Assembly (NCBI RefSeq): GCF_019970045.1
Contig: NZ_JAHXYI010000003.1
Span: forward strand, 1-64,000
From: Chryseobacterium sp. GVT01B
Lineage (GTDB): Bacteria > Bacteroidota > Bacteroidia > Flavobacteriales > Weeksellaceae
Direction: 5' to 3'
DNA: 64,000 nucleotides
In this document: positions 53,254-61,248 of the stretch, piece after piece
How positions within the stretch are numbered: position 1 is the first letter of the stretch
Layout: every line of letters begins with the position of its first letter
Position numbers and translations under genes: made by a program
Notes under the pieces: generated by a model
Database searches by the model: none
Seen by the model: the letters and a program-made list of their open reading frames with translations, nothing else
What the model was told of the DNA's origin: nothing

Positions 53254-54171
53254 TCACTTCGTTGTTTTTACAAAGTTGTTGACAGCGTTCACAAACTCTT
53301 TATTTTTCTCATAATACAAAAGATGTCCGCCATCAATGGAAACTACTTTCTGATTGGGAAACTGAAAGGTTTTATAATGCTGAGTTCCGACTGCTTTATC
53401 CTTTTTTCCGGTAATTACAAGTACGGGAATACTAATATCTTTTGTAATAGGTGCATAATCGGCATAGTATTCCGAGAAGTCTTTGGGTTTTGAGATGACT
53501 GCCATTCCAAAGTCGATGATTCGGGGATGAAGAGAATCTACTTTATCCATTCCTTTTATAGTTTCGATATCTTCGGTCAGGAATTTATATCCGATTCTTT
53601 TTTGTCTTAGTGCACTGCTTATTTTTGAAAGTTCTGAAGAAAGGCTGTCTTTAGGAACCGCTCTGTTTTGCGTGTGTAAAAGACTGTTTCCATATTCAAT
53701 CTGTTCTTTGACAGATTCATCATTCAGGAAATGAAGGGTAACGTTGGCAAGAATGAGACCTTTGGTATGCTGGGGATATTTTTTTGCATAACTGACTGCA
53801 ATGATTCCACCAAAAGAATGAGCCAGTAAGAAGATTTTTTTCAATTTAAGATACTGTCTCAGTTCTTCGATATCCTGAATCATTTTATCAAGATGATAAT
53901 TTTCCGATGTGCCGGATTCACCAGAACCCCGCTGATCCATATAGACCATCTGCATATTTTTTTCAAGATTATTTCCTCCCATCAGTTCAAAGGATGGATA
54001 TCCCTGACCTGGCCCTCCGGGAATATAAATACAGGCTTCTCCTTTTCCGGAGACTTTATATTTGATCTTTACGTGATCTGATGTTTCATAAAAGCCTTCA
54101 GAGGAATTATTCTGAGCTGAAACAACAGTCAGGGAAGTGAAAAAAAAGAGTAGGAGAGCAATTGTTTTCAT
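53254..54171 (-). CDS. Exported alpha/beta hydrolase (proline iminopeptidase-like)
   Basis: A 305-residue alpha/beta hydrolase with a signal peptide (1-19, ending VVSAQ). [13 protein letters not shown] forms the oxyanion loop, DQRGSGESG follows, and the nucleophile Ser is in [12 protein letters not shown] late Asp ([10 protein letters not shown]) and the final His (DGGHLLYYE) complete the triad. The HGGPG-like loop points to iminopeptidase relatives, but esterases share it. It acts in the periplasm. The substrate is unknown. Confidence 0.85.
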   Translation of the reverse strand: MKTIALLLFFFTSLTVVSAQNNSSEGFYETSDHVKIKYKVSGKGEACIYIPGGPGQGYPSFELMGGNNLEKNMQMVYMDQRGSGESGTSENYHLDKMIQDIEELRQYLKLKKIFLLAHSFGGIIAVSYAKKYPQHTKGLILANVTLHFLNDESVKEQIEYGNSLLHTQNRAVPKDSLSSELSKISSALRQKRIGYKFLTEDIETIKGMDKVDSLHPRIIDFGMAVISKPKDFSEYYADYAPITKDISIPVLVITGKKDKAVGTQHYKTFQFPNQKVVSIDGGHLLYYEKNKEFVNAVNNFVKTTK

Positions 54172-54321
54172 ATTATTATAACAATTGTAAAGGGTTATTT
54201 ATTACTAAAATACCCAATTATCTTCCTTTTGCTTTGTCACTTATTAAGATTATGGTTGGTACTGGTCATTGCGGCTGCCAGTTTTCCTTCGGTGTTGATG
54301 GTACTTTTCTATTATAGGAAA

Positions 54322-54591
54322 TTAATCCTCATCTTCGTTATCCTGAAACTCACTCATCATCAGGTTGTAAGAGGCAATGTATTCTGCTTTTTCATCTACA
54401 GTCCATGTATCAAGTTCAAGGGTTTTCTTTCTCGCTTCTAAAAGAGAGAGCCTTTGATTATACTGTACAAATACAATACATCCTATAAAAGAAAGGTTAT
54501 TGTCTTTGAGTTCCCGCATTTTATCTGATAGCTCTTGAGTATTGTTTGCCTTGAAAGCAAGGGCTGCCTCTTTGATCTCATTAATGGTCAT
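54322..54591 (-). CDS. Small acidic helical protein, 89 residues
   Basis: Not recognised. It is an 89-residue soluble, helix-rich protein (EIKEAALAFKANNTQELSDK; LEARKKTLELDTWTVDEKAE) with an acidic tail ending DNEDED. It lies 18 bp after the glycolipid-binding-like gene on the same strand, so the two are probably cotranscribed. There is no signal peptide. The 150-bp spacer to the hydrolase gene holds nothing visible. Confidence 0.65.
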   Translation of the reverse strand: MTINEIKEAALAFKANNTQELSDKMRELKDNNLSFIGCIVFVQYNQRLSLLEARKKTLELDTWTVDEKAEYIASYNLMMSEFQDNEDED

Positions 54592-54609
54592 GTTGAGTAT
54601 TTTATTTTT

Positions 54610-55161
54610 TCAGAGTTCGGTAATTTTCTCAAATAATTCTGGATAGCTGATGATCAATCCACTTTCATCCACTGAAACTTTGGCTTTAAAATCATTTTCA
54701 ATATTTTCATACAGATATTGATGGGATGTTGTCCTTGTATATTGCTGTTGTACAGGTCTGATATGCTGGTTGAGTACATCAATGTAAATAACATCTATTT
54801 TTTGAGAGCTGTTCTCTGCAAGGTTTAAATTATTTATGGGCAGTGTATTCGTAAATGGAGTCAAAGAAATATCAATAAATTTGAAATGATTGAATTCCGG
54901 ATTTACAACATTATTGATTGTCCATTGATCCTGAAGCCTTTTTCCTTCTAATGTTGTTTTAACCTTATTGACTTCAGATTCGATCAGGAAATTCTGAATG
55001 GTCCAGTTTTTATCAATGAACATTCTGTAGTCCACCGTATAGATTTTATCTTTATAACAACCTATGATTCTTGATTCTACAGTATAACCTTTATCATCAG
55101 ACTGTACATTAAAATATTCAAGGGATTGATAAAGTATCCCTTTCCAGATCAACGTTTTCAT
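54610..55161 (-). CDS. Putative glycolipid-binding family protein
   Basis: A 183-residue protein whose layout fits the putative glycolipid-binding domain (PF06475-like; family assignment from memory). Features are LIWKGILYQSLEYF at the start and ISLTPFTNTLPINNLNL followed by IDVIYIDVLNQHIRPVQQQYTR. It is predicted to be beta-rich, and function is unproven. It is downstream of a Crp/Fnr gene (41-bp gap) and may be in one transcript with it. Confidence 0.75.
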   Translation of the reverse strand: MKTLIWKGILYQSLEYFNVQSDDKGYTVESRIIGCYKDKIYTVDYRMFIDKNWTIQNFLIESEVNKVKTTLEGKRLQDQWTINNVVNPEFNHFKFIDISLTPFTNTLPINNLNLAENSSQKIDVIYIDVLNQHIRPVQQQYTRTTSHQYLYENIENDFKAKVSVDESGLIISYPELFEKITEL

Positions 55162-55202
55162 ATACTATTATTTTTTGTGTGATTAGATTTTGAATGGTAA
55201 TT

Positions 55203-55775
55203 TCAACGGATCATCCTTCGTTTCCGGATTCTGCTTAATGTTTCTCTAGCTACTCCCAGAAATGAAGACAGCTGGGTAAGGGATATACGTTGCAGCATTT
55301 CAGGATATTTTGCTTCAATATATTCCAGTCTTTCCTGTGCAGTATAGAGTTTGAATAGATTTGAAAATTCCTCCTGCCTGGAGGCAAACTGACGGATACA
55401 ATGGCGTCCCAACGTTTCAATTTCAGGAGCCTTTCCGGCAGCTTCAAATAACTTTATCTTATCAAAAATAATAGCATTAATTTCTTCACAGGCGTTGATA
55501 TTAAATTCAGATTGCTGTCCGCTTCCAAAACTGCTGATATTGGTTACTATTTCGTTTTCAAAGAAAAATCCGGTGTTTTTTATAACTCCTTCTATTTCGT
55601 AATAGCTTTTACAAAACCCTTTATCAATATAAAATAGTGAATGGCAGATTTCACCTTCCTTTAACATCAGTTCATTTTTCTTGTAATGTCTTTCCGAAAG
55701 GGCATGTTGAAGCATATTCCAGCTTTCATCAGAAAAAGGAGTAAGAGACCTGATGTATTTCAAAAGATTTTGCAT
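55203..55775 (-). CDS. Crp/Fnr-family transcriptional regulator
   Basis: A 190-residue regulator: a cyclic-nucleotide-binding-like beta-roll (about 10-120; LKEGEICHSLFYIDKGFCKS) and a C-terminal helix-turn-helix (ISLTQLSSFLGVARETLSRI). The residues that bind cAMP in CRP are not clearly conserved, and there are no Fnr-type Fe-S Cys. This is the common Bacteroidetes one-component type. The target genes and effector are unknown; the downstream glycolipid-binding and 89-residue genes are the first candidates. Confidence 0.9.
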   Translation of the reverse strand: MQNLLKYIRSLTPFSDESWNMLQHALSERHYKKNELMLKEGEICHSLFYIDKGFCKSYYEIEGVIKNTGFFFENEIVTNISSFGSGQQSEFNINACEEINAIIFDKIKLFEAAGKAPEIETLGRHCIRQFASRQEEFSNLFKLYTAQERLEYIEAKYPEMLQRISLTQLSSFLGVARETLSRIRKRRMIR

Positions 55776-55900
55776 GATATTGAGTAATCCTGTTTTTTAC
55801 GAAAAAAGTGAAATTCTCATAGATTATTTGTAGAAATAAGTTTCCTGAAATAAGAATCTATACAAGTACAATTTATAAAATTCAAAGTTAAAACATCATA

Positions 55901-56971
55901 TTATTTGGGTAAAGGATCAGAGATATACAGATTTTTTTTATTGATTTTTAGACTATTTGTATCATTAGTGTACCAGTCTACAAATTTCTCATATTCTGTT
56001 TTATTATTGGTGAACCAGTTTTCAAACGCCTCTTTATCTCCTATCTGGAACAGATAATAATTATAGGCATTAAAAACGTTTTTGCCCTCCATTATTTTTT
56101 GATAGTTTAATAAAACATTTGATGGATTGCTCTTGTGTTTAAAATATTCTTTCATTGCCTTTCTTCTGATGTCTGACAGCGTTTCTAGATTAATTTCTTT
56201 TTTGTCAACAGAAGCGAGCGCAAAATATCCGCTGTAAAGGATGCAGAAAGGAAGAGGATCATTAGGCTTACTGTCTTTTTCAATAATGATAAAGGCTTGA
56301 CAAAGATTAACTGTAGTATTTTTATCTGTGAATTTCACCGCTTTTTTATACCCGTCATATAAAAGTTGACTCATTTCTTGGCTTCGAGCAGTAGTGCGTT
56401 CCAGATTTAAGAATATTTCACCATAAACGAGACCATACAGTGGATTATTAGAATTTAAAAATAATTTGGCTATTCTGTAGTAGTTGGATGGATATGATGG
56501 TTCTGCTTTTATTCCTTTTTCGTAATTTTCAACGGCTTGGCTTATTTTTTTTTGAAGTTCAAAGACAACTCCTTTCTCCAAATAAAGTTTTCCGGAAGAC
56601 GGAAACTTTTTTAATCCCTCGTCATAAGTCTTTATAGCCTGTTCAGGATTATCTGTGTAATCATAGGCATTTCCGAGAAGAGCATAATAATAGTCATCTA
56701 TATTTGAATAACCTTTAATCTTTTCCAATTGTGATATACCACTGTTATAATCTTCTTTTCGGATATTGGCCAGAGCAATTTCATAGGGATATGTATAATC
56801 TTTAGGGTCTTTTTTTTCACATTCTTTTAGGATAGCAATCCCTTCGTCATATTTTTCTTCATCAATCAGCTTGATGGCATCATGAACTTCTACACATTTG
56901 AATGTCTTCTTTTGTGCATGGGTAAATGAAAAAACAATTAGTACAGCTATAAAACAAGTTTGTCGCATCAT
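55901..56971 (-). CDS. Exported TPR-repeat protein
   Basis: A 356-residue protein with a signal peptide (1-19, ending THAQ) and at least four tetratricopeptide repeats (about 30-190), for example YALLGNAYDYTDNPEQAIKT and YLEKGVVFELQKKISQAVEN. The C-terminal 150 residues are helical without a known motif. TPR units bind partner proteins in the periplasm; no partner is clear here. It may be followed by a GG-leader peptide gene on the same strand, but the latter lies upstream of it by transcription. Confidence 0.85.
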   Translation of the reverse strand: MMRQTCFIAVLIVFSFTHAQKKTFKCVEVHDAIKLIDEEKYDEGIAILKECEKKDPKDYTYPYEIALANIRKEDYNSGISQLEKIKGYSNIDDYYYALLGNAYDYTDNPEQAIKTYDEGLKKFPSSGKLYLEKGVVFELQKKISQAVENYEKGIKAEPSYPSNYYRIAKLFLNSNNPLYGLVYGEIFLNLERTTARSQEMSQLLYDGYKKAVKFTDKNTTVNLCQAFIIIEKDSKPNDPLPFCILYSGYFALASVDKKEINLETLSDIRRKAMKEYFKHKSNPSNVLLNYQKIMEGKNVFNAYNYYLFQIGDKEAFENWFTNNKTEYEKFVDWYTNDTNSLKINKKNLYISDPLPK

Positions 56972-57011
56972 GAGTTTTTGATATTAGCTTATTGCAAATA
57001 TGCATTTTTTA

Positions 57012-57040
57012 AACCAAAAAAGAGCGGTAAAAACCGCCCT
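57012..57040 (-). terminator. Intrinsic terminator of the cysteine-rich GG-leader peptide
   Basis: Read leftward, an 8-bp stem (AGGGCGGT/ACCGCTCT, one G-U pair), a 4-nt loop and then a T run. It starts 27 bp after the peptide's stop codon. Confidence 0.85.
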
Positions 57041-57067
57041 CCACAAGATTTTATCTAACAAAATATA

Positions 57068-57301
57068 TTACATATAAACACAACCGCATCCGGTTTCCCA
57101 TTCCTGGCAAAGACGCATCGGTTCATTACAGCCAGGGTTGCCACCGCCACCACCGGAAACTCTGTAACAAGTACCATCGTTGCAATAGTATGAACCTACT
57201 GTTGGAGGACAATTACCATCCATATCACATAAAGCATAAGGAGTGTCACCACCACTTATCAGCACAAGCTGGCTTCTCTTTAGTTTTTTTAAATTTTTCA
57301 T
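57068..57301 (-). CDS. Cysteine-rich small peptide with double-glycine leader
   Basis: A 77-residue precursor. The leader MKNLKKLKRSQLVLISGG ends in the same S-G-G site as the peptide at 39563. The predicted mature part has 59 residues and eight Cys (LC, NC, YYC, TC, GC, LC, GC, GC), with a glycine run in the middle. The even number of Cys fits four disulfides or metal binding. It has its own terminator. No C39 exporter, radical-SAM enzyme or immunity gene is near. Function is unknown; bacteriocin-like is the usual label for this leader type. Confidence 0.78.
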   Translation of the reverse strand: MKNLKKLKRSQLVLISGGDTPYALCDMDGNCPPTVGSYYCNDGTCYRVSGGGGGNPGCNEPMRLCQEWETGCGCVYM

Positions 57302-57411
57302 AGTAATAATCTTTAATTTGTTGATTACTAATATATAGAAAAATTAGCACACCGACAAGTGTTTTAAATAACAGAGATTAAATATTTTATAATAATATCT
57401 TTTGATCAGGT

Positions 57412-57948
57412 TTATTCCACATCTAAAGTCATAAAAAGAGCAATCTCGTCCGGATTATTGTATAGTCTTGTGTTCAGCCCGGTAATATTGAATCCCATTC
57501 TTCTGTAAAACTGAATAGCCGGATAGTTGGTATTCTGTGTTTCCAGTTCAATGACTCTGCAGTTTAGTCTGCGGGCTTCCTTAATGACACTTTTAATCAA
57601 CATAATTCCGATTCCCTGCCGTCTGTGCTTTTCGTCAATCAGTATATTTTCTATGTACAGACTGTTGTTCCATGTTCTGTGCTCACAGATGATCCAGCCT
57701 GCAAGATCTTCACCAATAAATGCTCCAAAAGAATTTTCCTGTTCTATAAGGCTATTCAGTTCTTCAAATTCTTCAGAAGTAGTCTCCCAGTTTTTAGTAT
57801 AAGGTAAAGACTTTTCTTTTAAGTTAAACTCGAAAGAACCTCCAAACTCAATAGAGGAAACCGAATAAATTCTGTCCGTTGTATAGCCGTTATGTCCCCA
57901 GTTTATACTTGGATCGGCGGTTAGTTTTTGTAATTTTCTTATTTCCAC
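57412..57948 (-). CDS. GNAT-family N-acetyltransferase
   Basis: A 178-residue acetyltransferase. The acetyl-CoA binding motif is DEKHRRQGIGIMLIKSVIKE (Q/RxxGxG/A), with the typical C-terminal NYPAIQFYRRMGFNI. The acceptor is unknown; the layout resembles streptothricin-acetyltransferase-like members. It lies 16 bp after the VOC gene in a run of three leftward genes. Confidence 0.9.
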   Translation of the reverse strand: MEIRKLQKLTADPSINWGHNGYTTDRIYSVSSIEFGGSFEFNLKEKSLPYTKNWETTSEEFEELNSLIEQENSFGAFIGEDLAGWIICEHRTWNNSLYIENILIDEKHRRQGIGIMLIKSVIKEARRLNCRVIELETQNTNYPAIQFYRRMGFNITGLNTRLYNNPDEIALFMTLDVE

Positions 57949-57964
57949 ATCAAATGTTTTAAAC

Positions 57965-58357
57965 TTATTGAATTTCAGTACAGATTTCTACCAGGTAATT
58001 ATTGGGATCTTTGATGTAAGCTGTTTTTTGTCCCCAAGGTTTTACAGCAATATCTTCATACAGTTCAGCACCATTTTTTATTGCTTTTTCCACCAAATTT
58101 TCTACATCATCAGTAACAAATCCCAGTTCCATTCCAAAAGGTTTGTCTTCCGTTTTTGAAGTTAAGAAACCTTTTTTAATATTAGAACCTGCAAGGTTTA
58201 CAGCAGCAAATGACAGAGTGGTTTCTCCGGTCAGCAGTTCTCCATAATCTTTTTCAGGAGTGATGAATTTTATTCCAGAACCGAAGGTATTTTTATAAAA
58301 GTTCATAGACTGTTCTACATCTTCCACGTACAGAATGACATATTTGAATTTGATCAT
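57965..58357 (-). CDS. VOC-family (glyoxalase-like) protein
   Basis: A 130-residue single-domain protein of the vicinal oxygen chelate fold: ILYVEDVEQSMNFYKNTFG at the start, PFGMELGFVTDDVENLVEK in the middle and AYIKDPNNYLVEICTEIQ with the final Glu metal ligand. Members bind metal and act on small compounds or give resistance by binding. The substrate is unknown. It is 16-19 bp from both neighbours. Confidence 0.9.
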   Translation of the reverse strand: MIKFKYVILYVEDVEQSMNFYKNTFGSGIKFITPEKDYGELLTGETTLSFAAVNLAGSNIKKGFLTSKTEDKPFGMELGFVTDDVENLVEKAIKNGAELYEDIAVKPWGQKTAYIKDPNNYLVEICTEIQ

Positions 58358-58376
58358 AGTATTGAATTAAAATGGT

Positions 58377-59162
58377 TTATTTTTTATTTAAAATATATTC
58401 CTCATCCACCATGAGTTCTACATGAGGACCCCGTAAAGGATATTCTTTAAAGCTTCCGAAGTGTCCGAAATGAAAAGGATATTTCTGAGTAAGCTGCCGC
58501 ACTTTACTTCCAAAAGAATTGATATCAACCTTTTGAACAGATTCCTTTTTCTGTCTGCCATTGGTGAAAAAGAGCATCAGATTACAATGATCTTTAAAAT
58601 CGAAATCATTATAGTAAAATACATTGAGATTTTCTTCTTTACCTATCCGCGCTAAATCATCAATAAGACTTTGTTTGTATTGCAGAGGCAGATTACAATC
58701 AATTCTGGCAGCGTAATTTTCTGCATTGTTTTTCCTGAAGTCAGAACCAACCATCTGAATGAAACGGTGTTCTATATTTTTGAATTCTTCTCTTTCCGGA
58801 GCATAACTTTTGCTGGATTGGATGGTAAAAGGAATACTGGAATCTATCAATTCAGCATGTTCACGAATCAACAGTTCTTCTATTTCTTTTGCCATTTGAA
58901 AATGAAAATCAAAGAGCTGATAATCTCCGATATTGATGATCAGCTGGTTTTCATTGATATTCAAGTGCAGATAAGTTTTTTTGAAACGCTCTTTCAATGT
59001 TGCCAGCTTTCCGATAAAATCATCAGTATTTGCTACCTTGACCCTTGCTGCCAGTTCTGCAGGATTATCAGCATGTCCGCCATATCCCGGATAAAATTTG
59101 AAGAACTTAAAGTCATATAAATCATTTGGAAATTTGAAATACCAGTATACGCCTAAAATCAT
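58377..59162 (-). CDS. Hypothetical protein, 261 residues
   Basis: Not recognised. A start at 59162 (MILGVYWYFKFPNDLYDFKF) is preferred; an upstream in-frame ATG at 59213 would add 17 residues that look like a weak hydrophobic segment. The rest is soluble, with paired Cys-poor blocks such as YLHLNINENQLIINIGDYQL and a late FHFGHFGSFKEYPLRGPHVE. It is first in the run with the VOC and GNAT genes. No signal peptide if the chosen start is right. Confidence 0.65.
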   Translation of the reverse strand: MILGVYWYFKFPNDLYDFKFFKFYPGYGGHADNPAELAARVKVANTDDFIGKLATLKERFKKTYLHLNINENQLIINIGDYQLFDFHFQMAKEIEELLIREHAELIDSSIPFTIQSSKSYAPEREEFKNIEHRFIQMVGSDFRKNNAENYAARIDCNLPLQYKQSLIDDLARIGKEENLNVFYYNDFDFKDHCNLMLFFTNGRQKKESVQKVDINSFGSKVRQLTQKYPFHFGHFGSFKEYPLRGPHVELMVDEEYILNKK

Positions 59163-59235
59163 GGAAGATTGATTGATGAATTGTACAATAATCAAAATTA
59201 AATAAAATTTCACACTCCAAAACTTTCAAAACCCT

Positions 59236-59243
59236 TAAATTTG
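59236..59243 (+). promoter_or_regulatory. Candidate TAnnTTTG promoter of pafA
   Basis: TAAATTTG is an exact -7 match, 22 bp before the pafA start. No -33 element at ideal spacing is clear. Confidence 0.5.
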
Positions 59244-59265
59244 TTGTCAATAAAAATTTACTTGG

Positions 59266-60912
59266 ATGCTTAGGAACATTTCAATTGCGGCAGCTACTTT
59301 TTTGTCCGTAGTTACAATCAATGCACAGAAGAACAAAAATACCCAACTGGAAAGACCCAAATTAGTTGTAGGTCTGGTAGTAGATCAGATGCGTTGGGAC
59401 TATTTATACCGTTTTTATGGTAAATATGGAAATGACGGTTTCAAAAGACTTTTGAATACAGGATATTCTTTAAATAATGTACACATTCCTTATGTTCCTA
59501 CCATTACAGCTTTGGGACATACGTGTATCTACACAGGTTCAGTACCGGCTATCCACGGAATTGCTGGAAATGACTGGACGGATAAGGAAACAGGAAAAGG
59601 AGTATACTGTACTGCGGATGAAAGCGTTCAGCCCGTGGGAACAACCAATGTAAAAACCGGAAGCCATTCTCCAAAAAATCTTTGGTCTACTACAGTGACT
59701 GACGAATTGAGATTAGCAACCAACTTCCAGGGAAAAGTAGTCGGAGTTTCTTTGAAAGACCGTGCTTCTATTCTTCCTGCAGGACACACTCCAAACGGAG
59801 CGTTCTGGTTTGATGACAGCACAGGGAATTTCATTACCAGTACTTGGTATATGAATGATCTTCCTCAATGGGTGAAATCATTCAATTCTCAGAATCTTCC
59901 TGAAAAATTAGTAGCCAACGGTTGGAACACCTTACTTCCAATCAATCAATATACGGAAAGCGCACCGGACAATTCTTCTTGGGAAGGACTGCTGGGAAGT
60001 GCAAAAACGCCTACTTTCCCTTATAGCAACTTAGCAAAGGATTATCAGACTAAAAAAGATAATATCCGTTATACACCTTTCGGAAATACGTTGACATTGA
60101 AGTTGGCAGAAGCTTCTGTAGAAGGTGAAAAACTGGGTGGAGACAATATCACAGACTTCTTAGCGATCAACCTTGCATCTACTGATTATGCAGGTCATAA
60201 GTTCGGACCGAATTCTATTGAGGTAGAAGATGTTTATATCAGATTAGATCAGGATTTAGCAGAATTCTTCAATTATCTGGATGCTAAAGTAGGAAAAGGT
60301 GAGTATACGGTTTTCCTTTCTGCAGACCACGGTGGAGCACATTCTGTAGGATTCCTTAAAGAGCATAAAATCCCTACAGGTTTCTTTGGTGAAGATGCAG
60401 AAAAAAATCTGAACCAAAAACTGAAAGATAAATTCGGAGCTGATAAACTGATCAATGCGATTGATAACTATCAGATTTATTTTGACAGAAAAGTATTGGC
60501 AGACAGCAAGCTTGAACTGGATGATGTAAGAAACTTTGCCGTAAAAGAAATTGAGAAAGATCCTACGGTTTTATATGCTGTTTCTGTAGATAAGGTTCAG
60601 GAGGCAAGTATTCCGGAACCCATCAAACAAAGAATTATCAACGGGATCAACAGACAGAGAAGTGGAGATATCCAGTTGATTTCTCATGATTCTATGCTTC
60701 CTCCATATTCAAAAACAGGAACTACCCACAGTGTTTGGAATTCTTATGATTCACATATTCCATTGATCTTTATGGGTTGGGGAGTTAAACAGGGAGAAAG
60801 TAACAAAGCTTATCACATGACGGATATTGCACCTACGGTATCTTCTCTATTGAAAATTCAGTTTCCAAGTGGAAATGTAGGAAACCCAATTACGGAAGTT
60901 ATTGGTAAATAA
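59266..60912 (+). CDS. pafA: PafA-type alkaline phosphatase
   Basis: A 548-residue exported phosphomonoesterase. The signal peptide covers about 1-20 (ending TINA). The nucleophile is Thr81 in VPTITALGH, with Asn102 in AGNDW and Lys164 and Arg166 in SLKDRASILPAGH. These match Thr79, Asn100, Lys162 and Arg164 of the Elizabethkingia PafA with a constant shift of two. Zinc ligands are visible as Asp40 (VVDQMRWD), STDYAGH, LSADHGG and TTHSVWNS. It hydrolyses phosphate monoesters in the periplasm and in studied cases is active even in the presence of phosphate. Confidence 0.95.
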   Translation: MLRNISIAAATFLSVVTINAQKNKNTQLERPKLVVGLVVDQMRWDYLYRFYGKYGNDGFKRLLNTGYSLNNVHIPYVPTITALGHTCIYTGSVPAIHGIAGNDWTDKETGKGVYCTADESVQPVGTTNVKTGSHSPKNLWSTTVTDELRLATNFQGKVVGVSLKDRASILPAGHTPNGAFWFDDSTGNFITSTWYMNDLPQWVKSFNSQNLPEKLVANGWNTLLPINQYTESAPDNSSWEGLLGSAKTPTFPYSNLAKDYQTKKDNIRYTPFGNTLTLKLAEASVEGEKLGGDNITDFLAINLASTDYAGHKFGPNSIEVEDVYIRLDQDLAEFFNYLDAKVGKGEYTVFLSADHGGAHSVGFLKEHKIPTGFFGEDAEKNLNQKLKDKFGADKLINAIDNYQIYFDRKVLADSKLELDDVRNFAVKEIEKDPTVLYAVSVDKVQEASIPEPIKQRIINGINRQRSGDIQLISHDSMLPPYSKTGTTHSVWNSYDSHIPLIFMGWGVKQGESNKAYHMTDIAPTVSSLLKIQFPSGNVGNPITEVIGK

Positions 60913-60939
60913 TTGTATACGATTATTCCATGATACAGG

Positions 60940-60968
60940 GCTGCTTTCAACCGGAAGCAGCTTTTTTT
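60940..60968 (+). terminator. Intrinsic terminator of pafA
   Basis: Stem GCTGCTTTC/GGAAGCAGC (one G-U pair; 60940-60948, 60953-60961), a 4-nt loop, then seven T. It separates pafA from the cobalamin unit. Confidence 0.88.
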
Positions 60969-61016
60969 GTGAGTTATTGCTTCAAATTTTCAATCTGATA
61001 CACTCTCATCTCACTT

Positions 61017-61047
61017 TTTGGCAAATACATATAAAAAACTATCTTTG
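61017..61047 (+). promoter_or_regulatory. Promoter of the cobalamin riboswitch-btuB operon
   Basis: TTTG (61017-61020), 19 bp, then TATCTTTG (61040-61047). Both elements and the spacing match the Bacteroidetes consensus; this is the best promoter in the window. Transcription would start near 61054. Confidence 0.75.
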
Positions 61048-61054
61048 CAAAAAT

Positions 61055-61206
61055 TTTGGTTTCCAGTATTTTGGAATGAAAAGGGAATCGGGTGTAACTC
61101 CCGGACTGTCCCCGCAACTGTAAATCGCAATAAAAGTTTCTGCAAACAGCCACTGTCTAAAACGGGAAGGAGCAGAATGCGAAAGTCAGGAGACCTGCCG
61201 GAATTA
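61055..61206 (+). promoter_or_regulatory. Cobalamin (AdoCbl-type) riboswitch
   Basis: Conserved blocks occur in order: GGGAATCGGGTGTAACTCC (from 61083), CCCGGACTGTCCCCGCAACT (from 61100), TGTAAATCGC, and the B12 box AGTCAGGAGACCTGCC (61184-61199). This is a full cobalamin-binding aptamer. A purine-rich GGAGG (about 61230) before the receptor start could be masked when ligand binds, so control is probably at translation. It should turn the receptor off when B12 is plentiful. Confidence 0.95.
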
Positions 61207-61248
61207 TAATAAAAAAACATATTGCTTTCGGAGGAAAAGTAAAAAAGT

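Noticed and set aside
54229..54441. Rightward 70-residue frame near 54.3 kb
   Set aside because: It overlaps the 89-residue leftward gene antisense and has a shadow-like composition.
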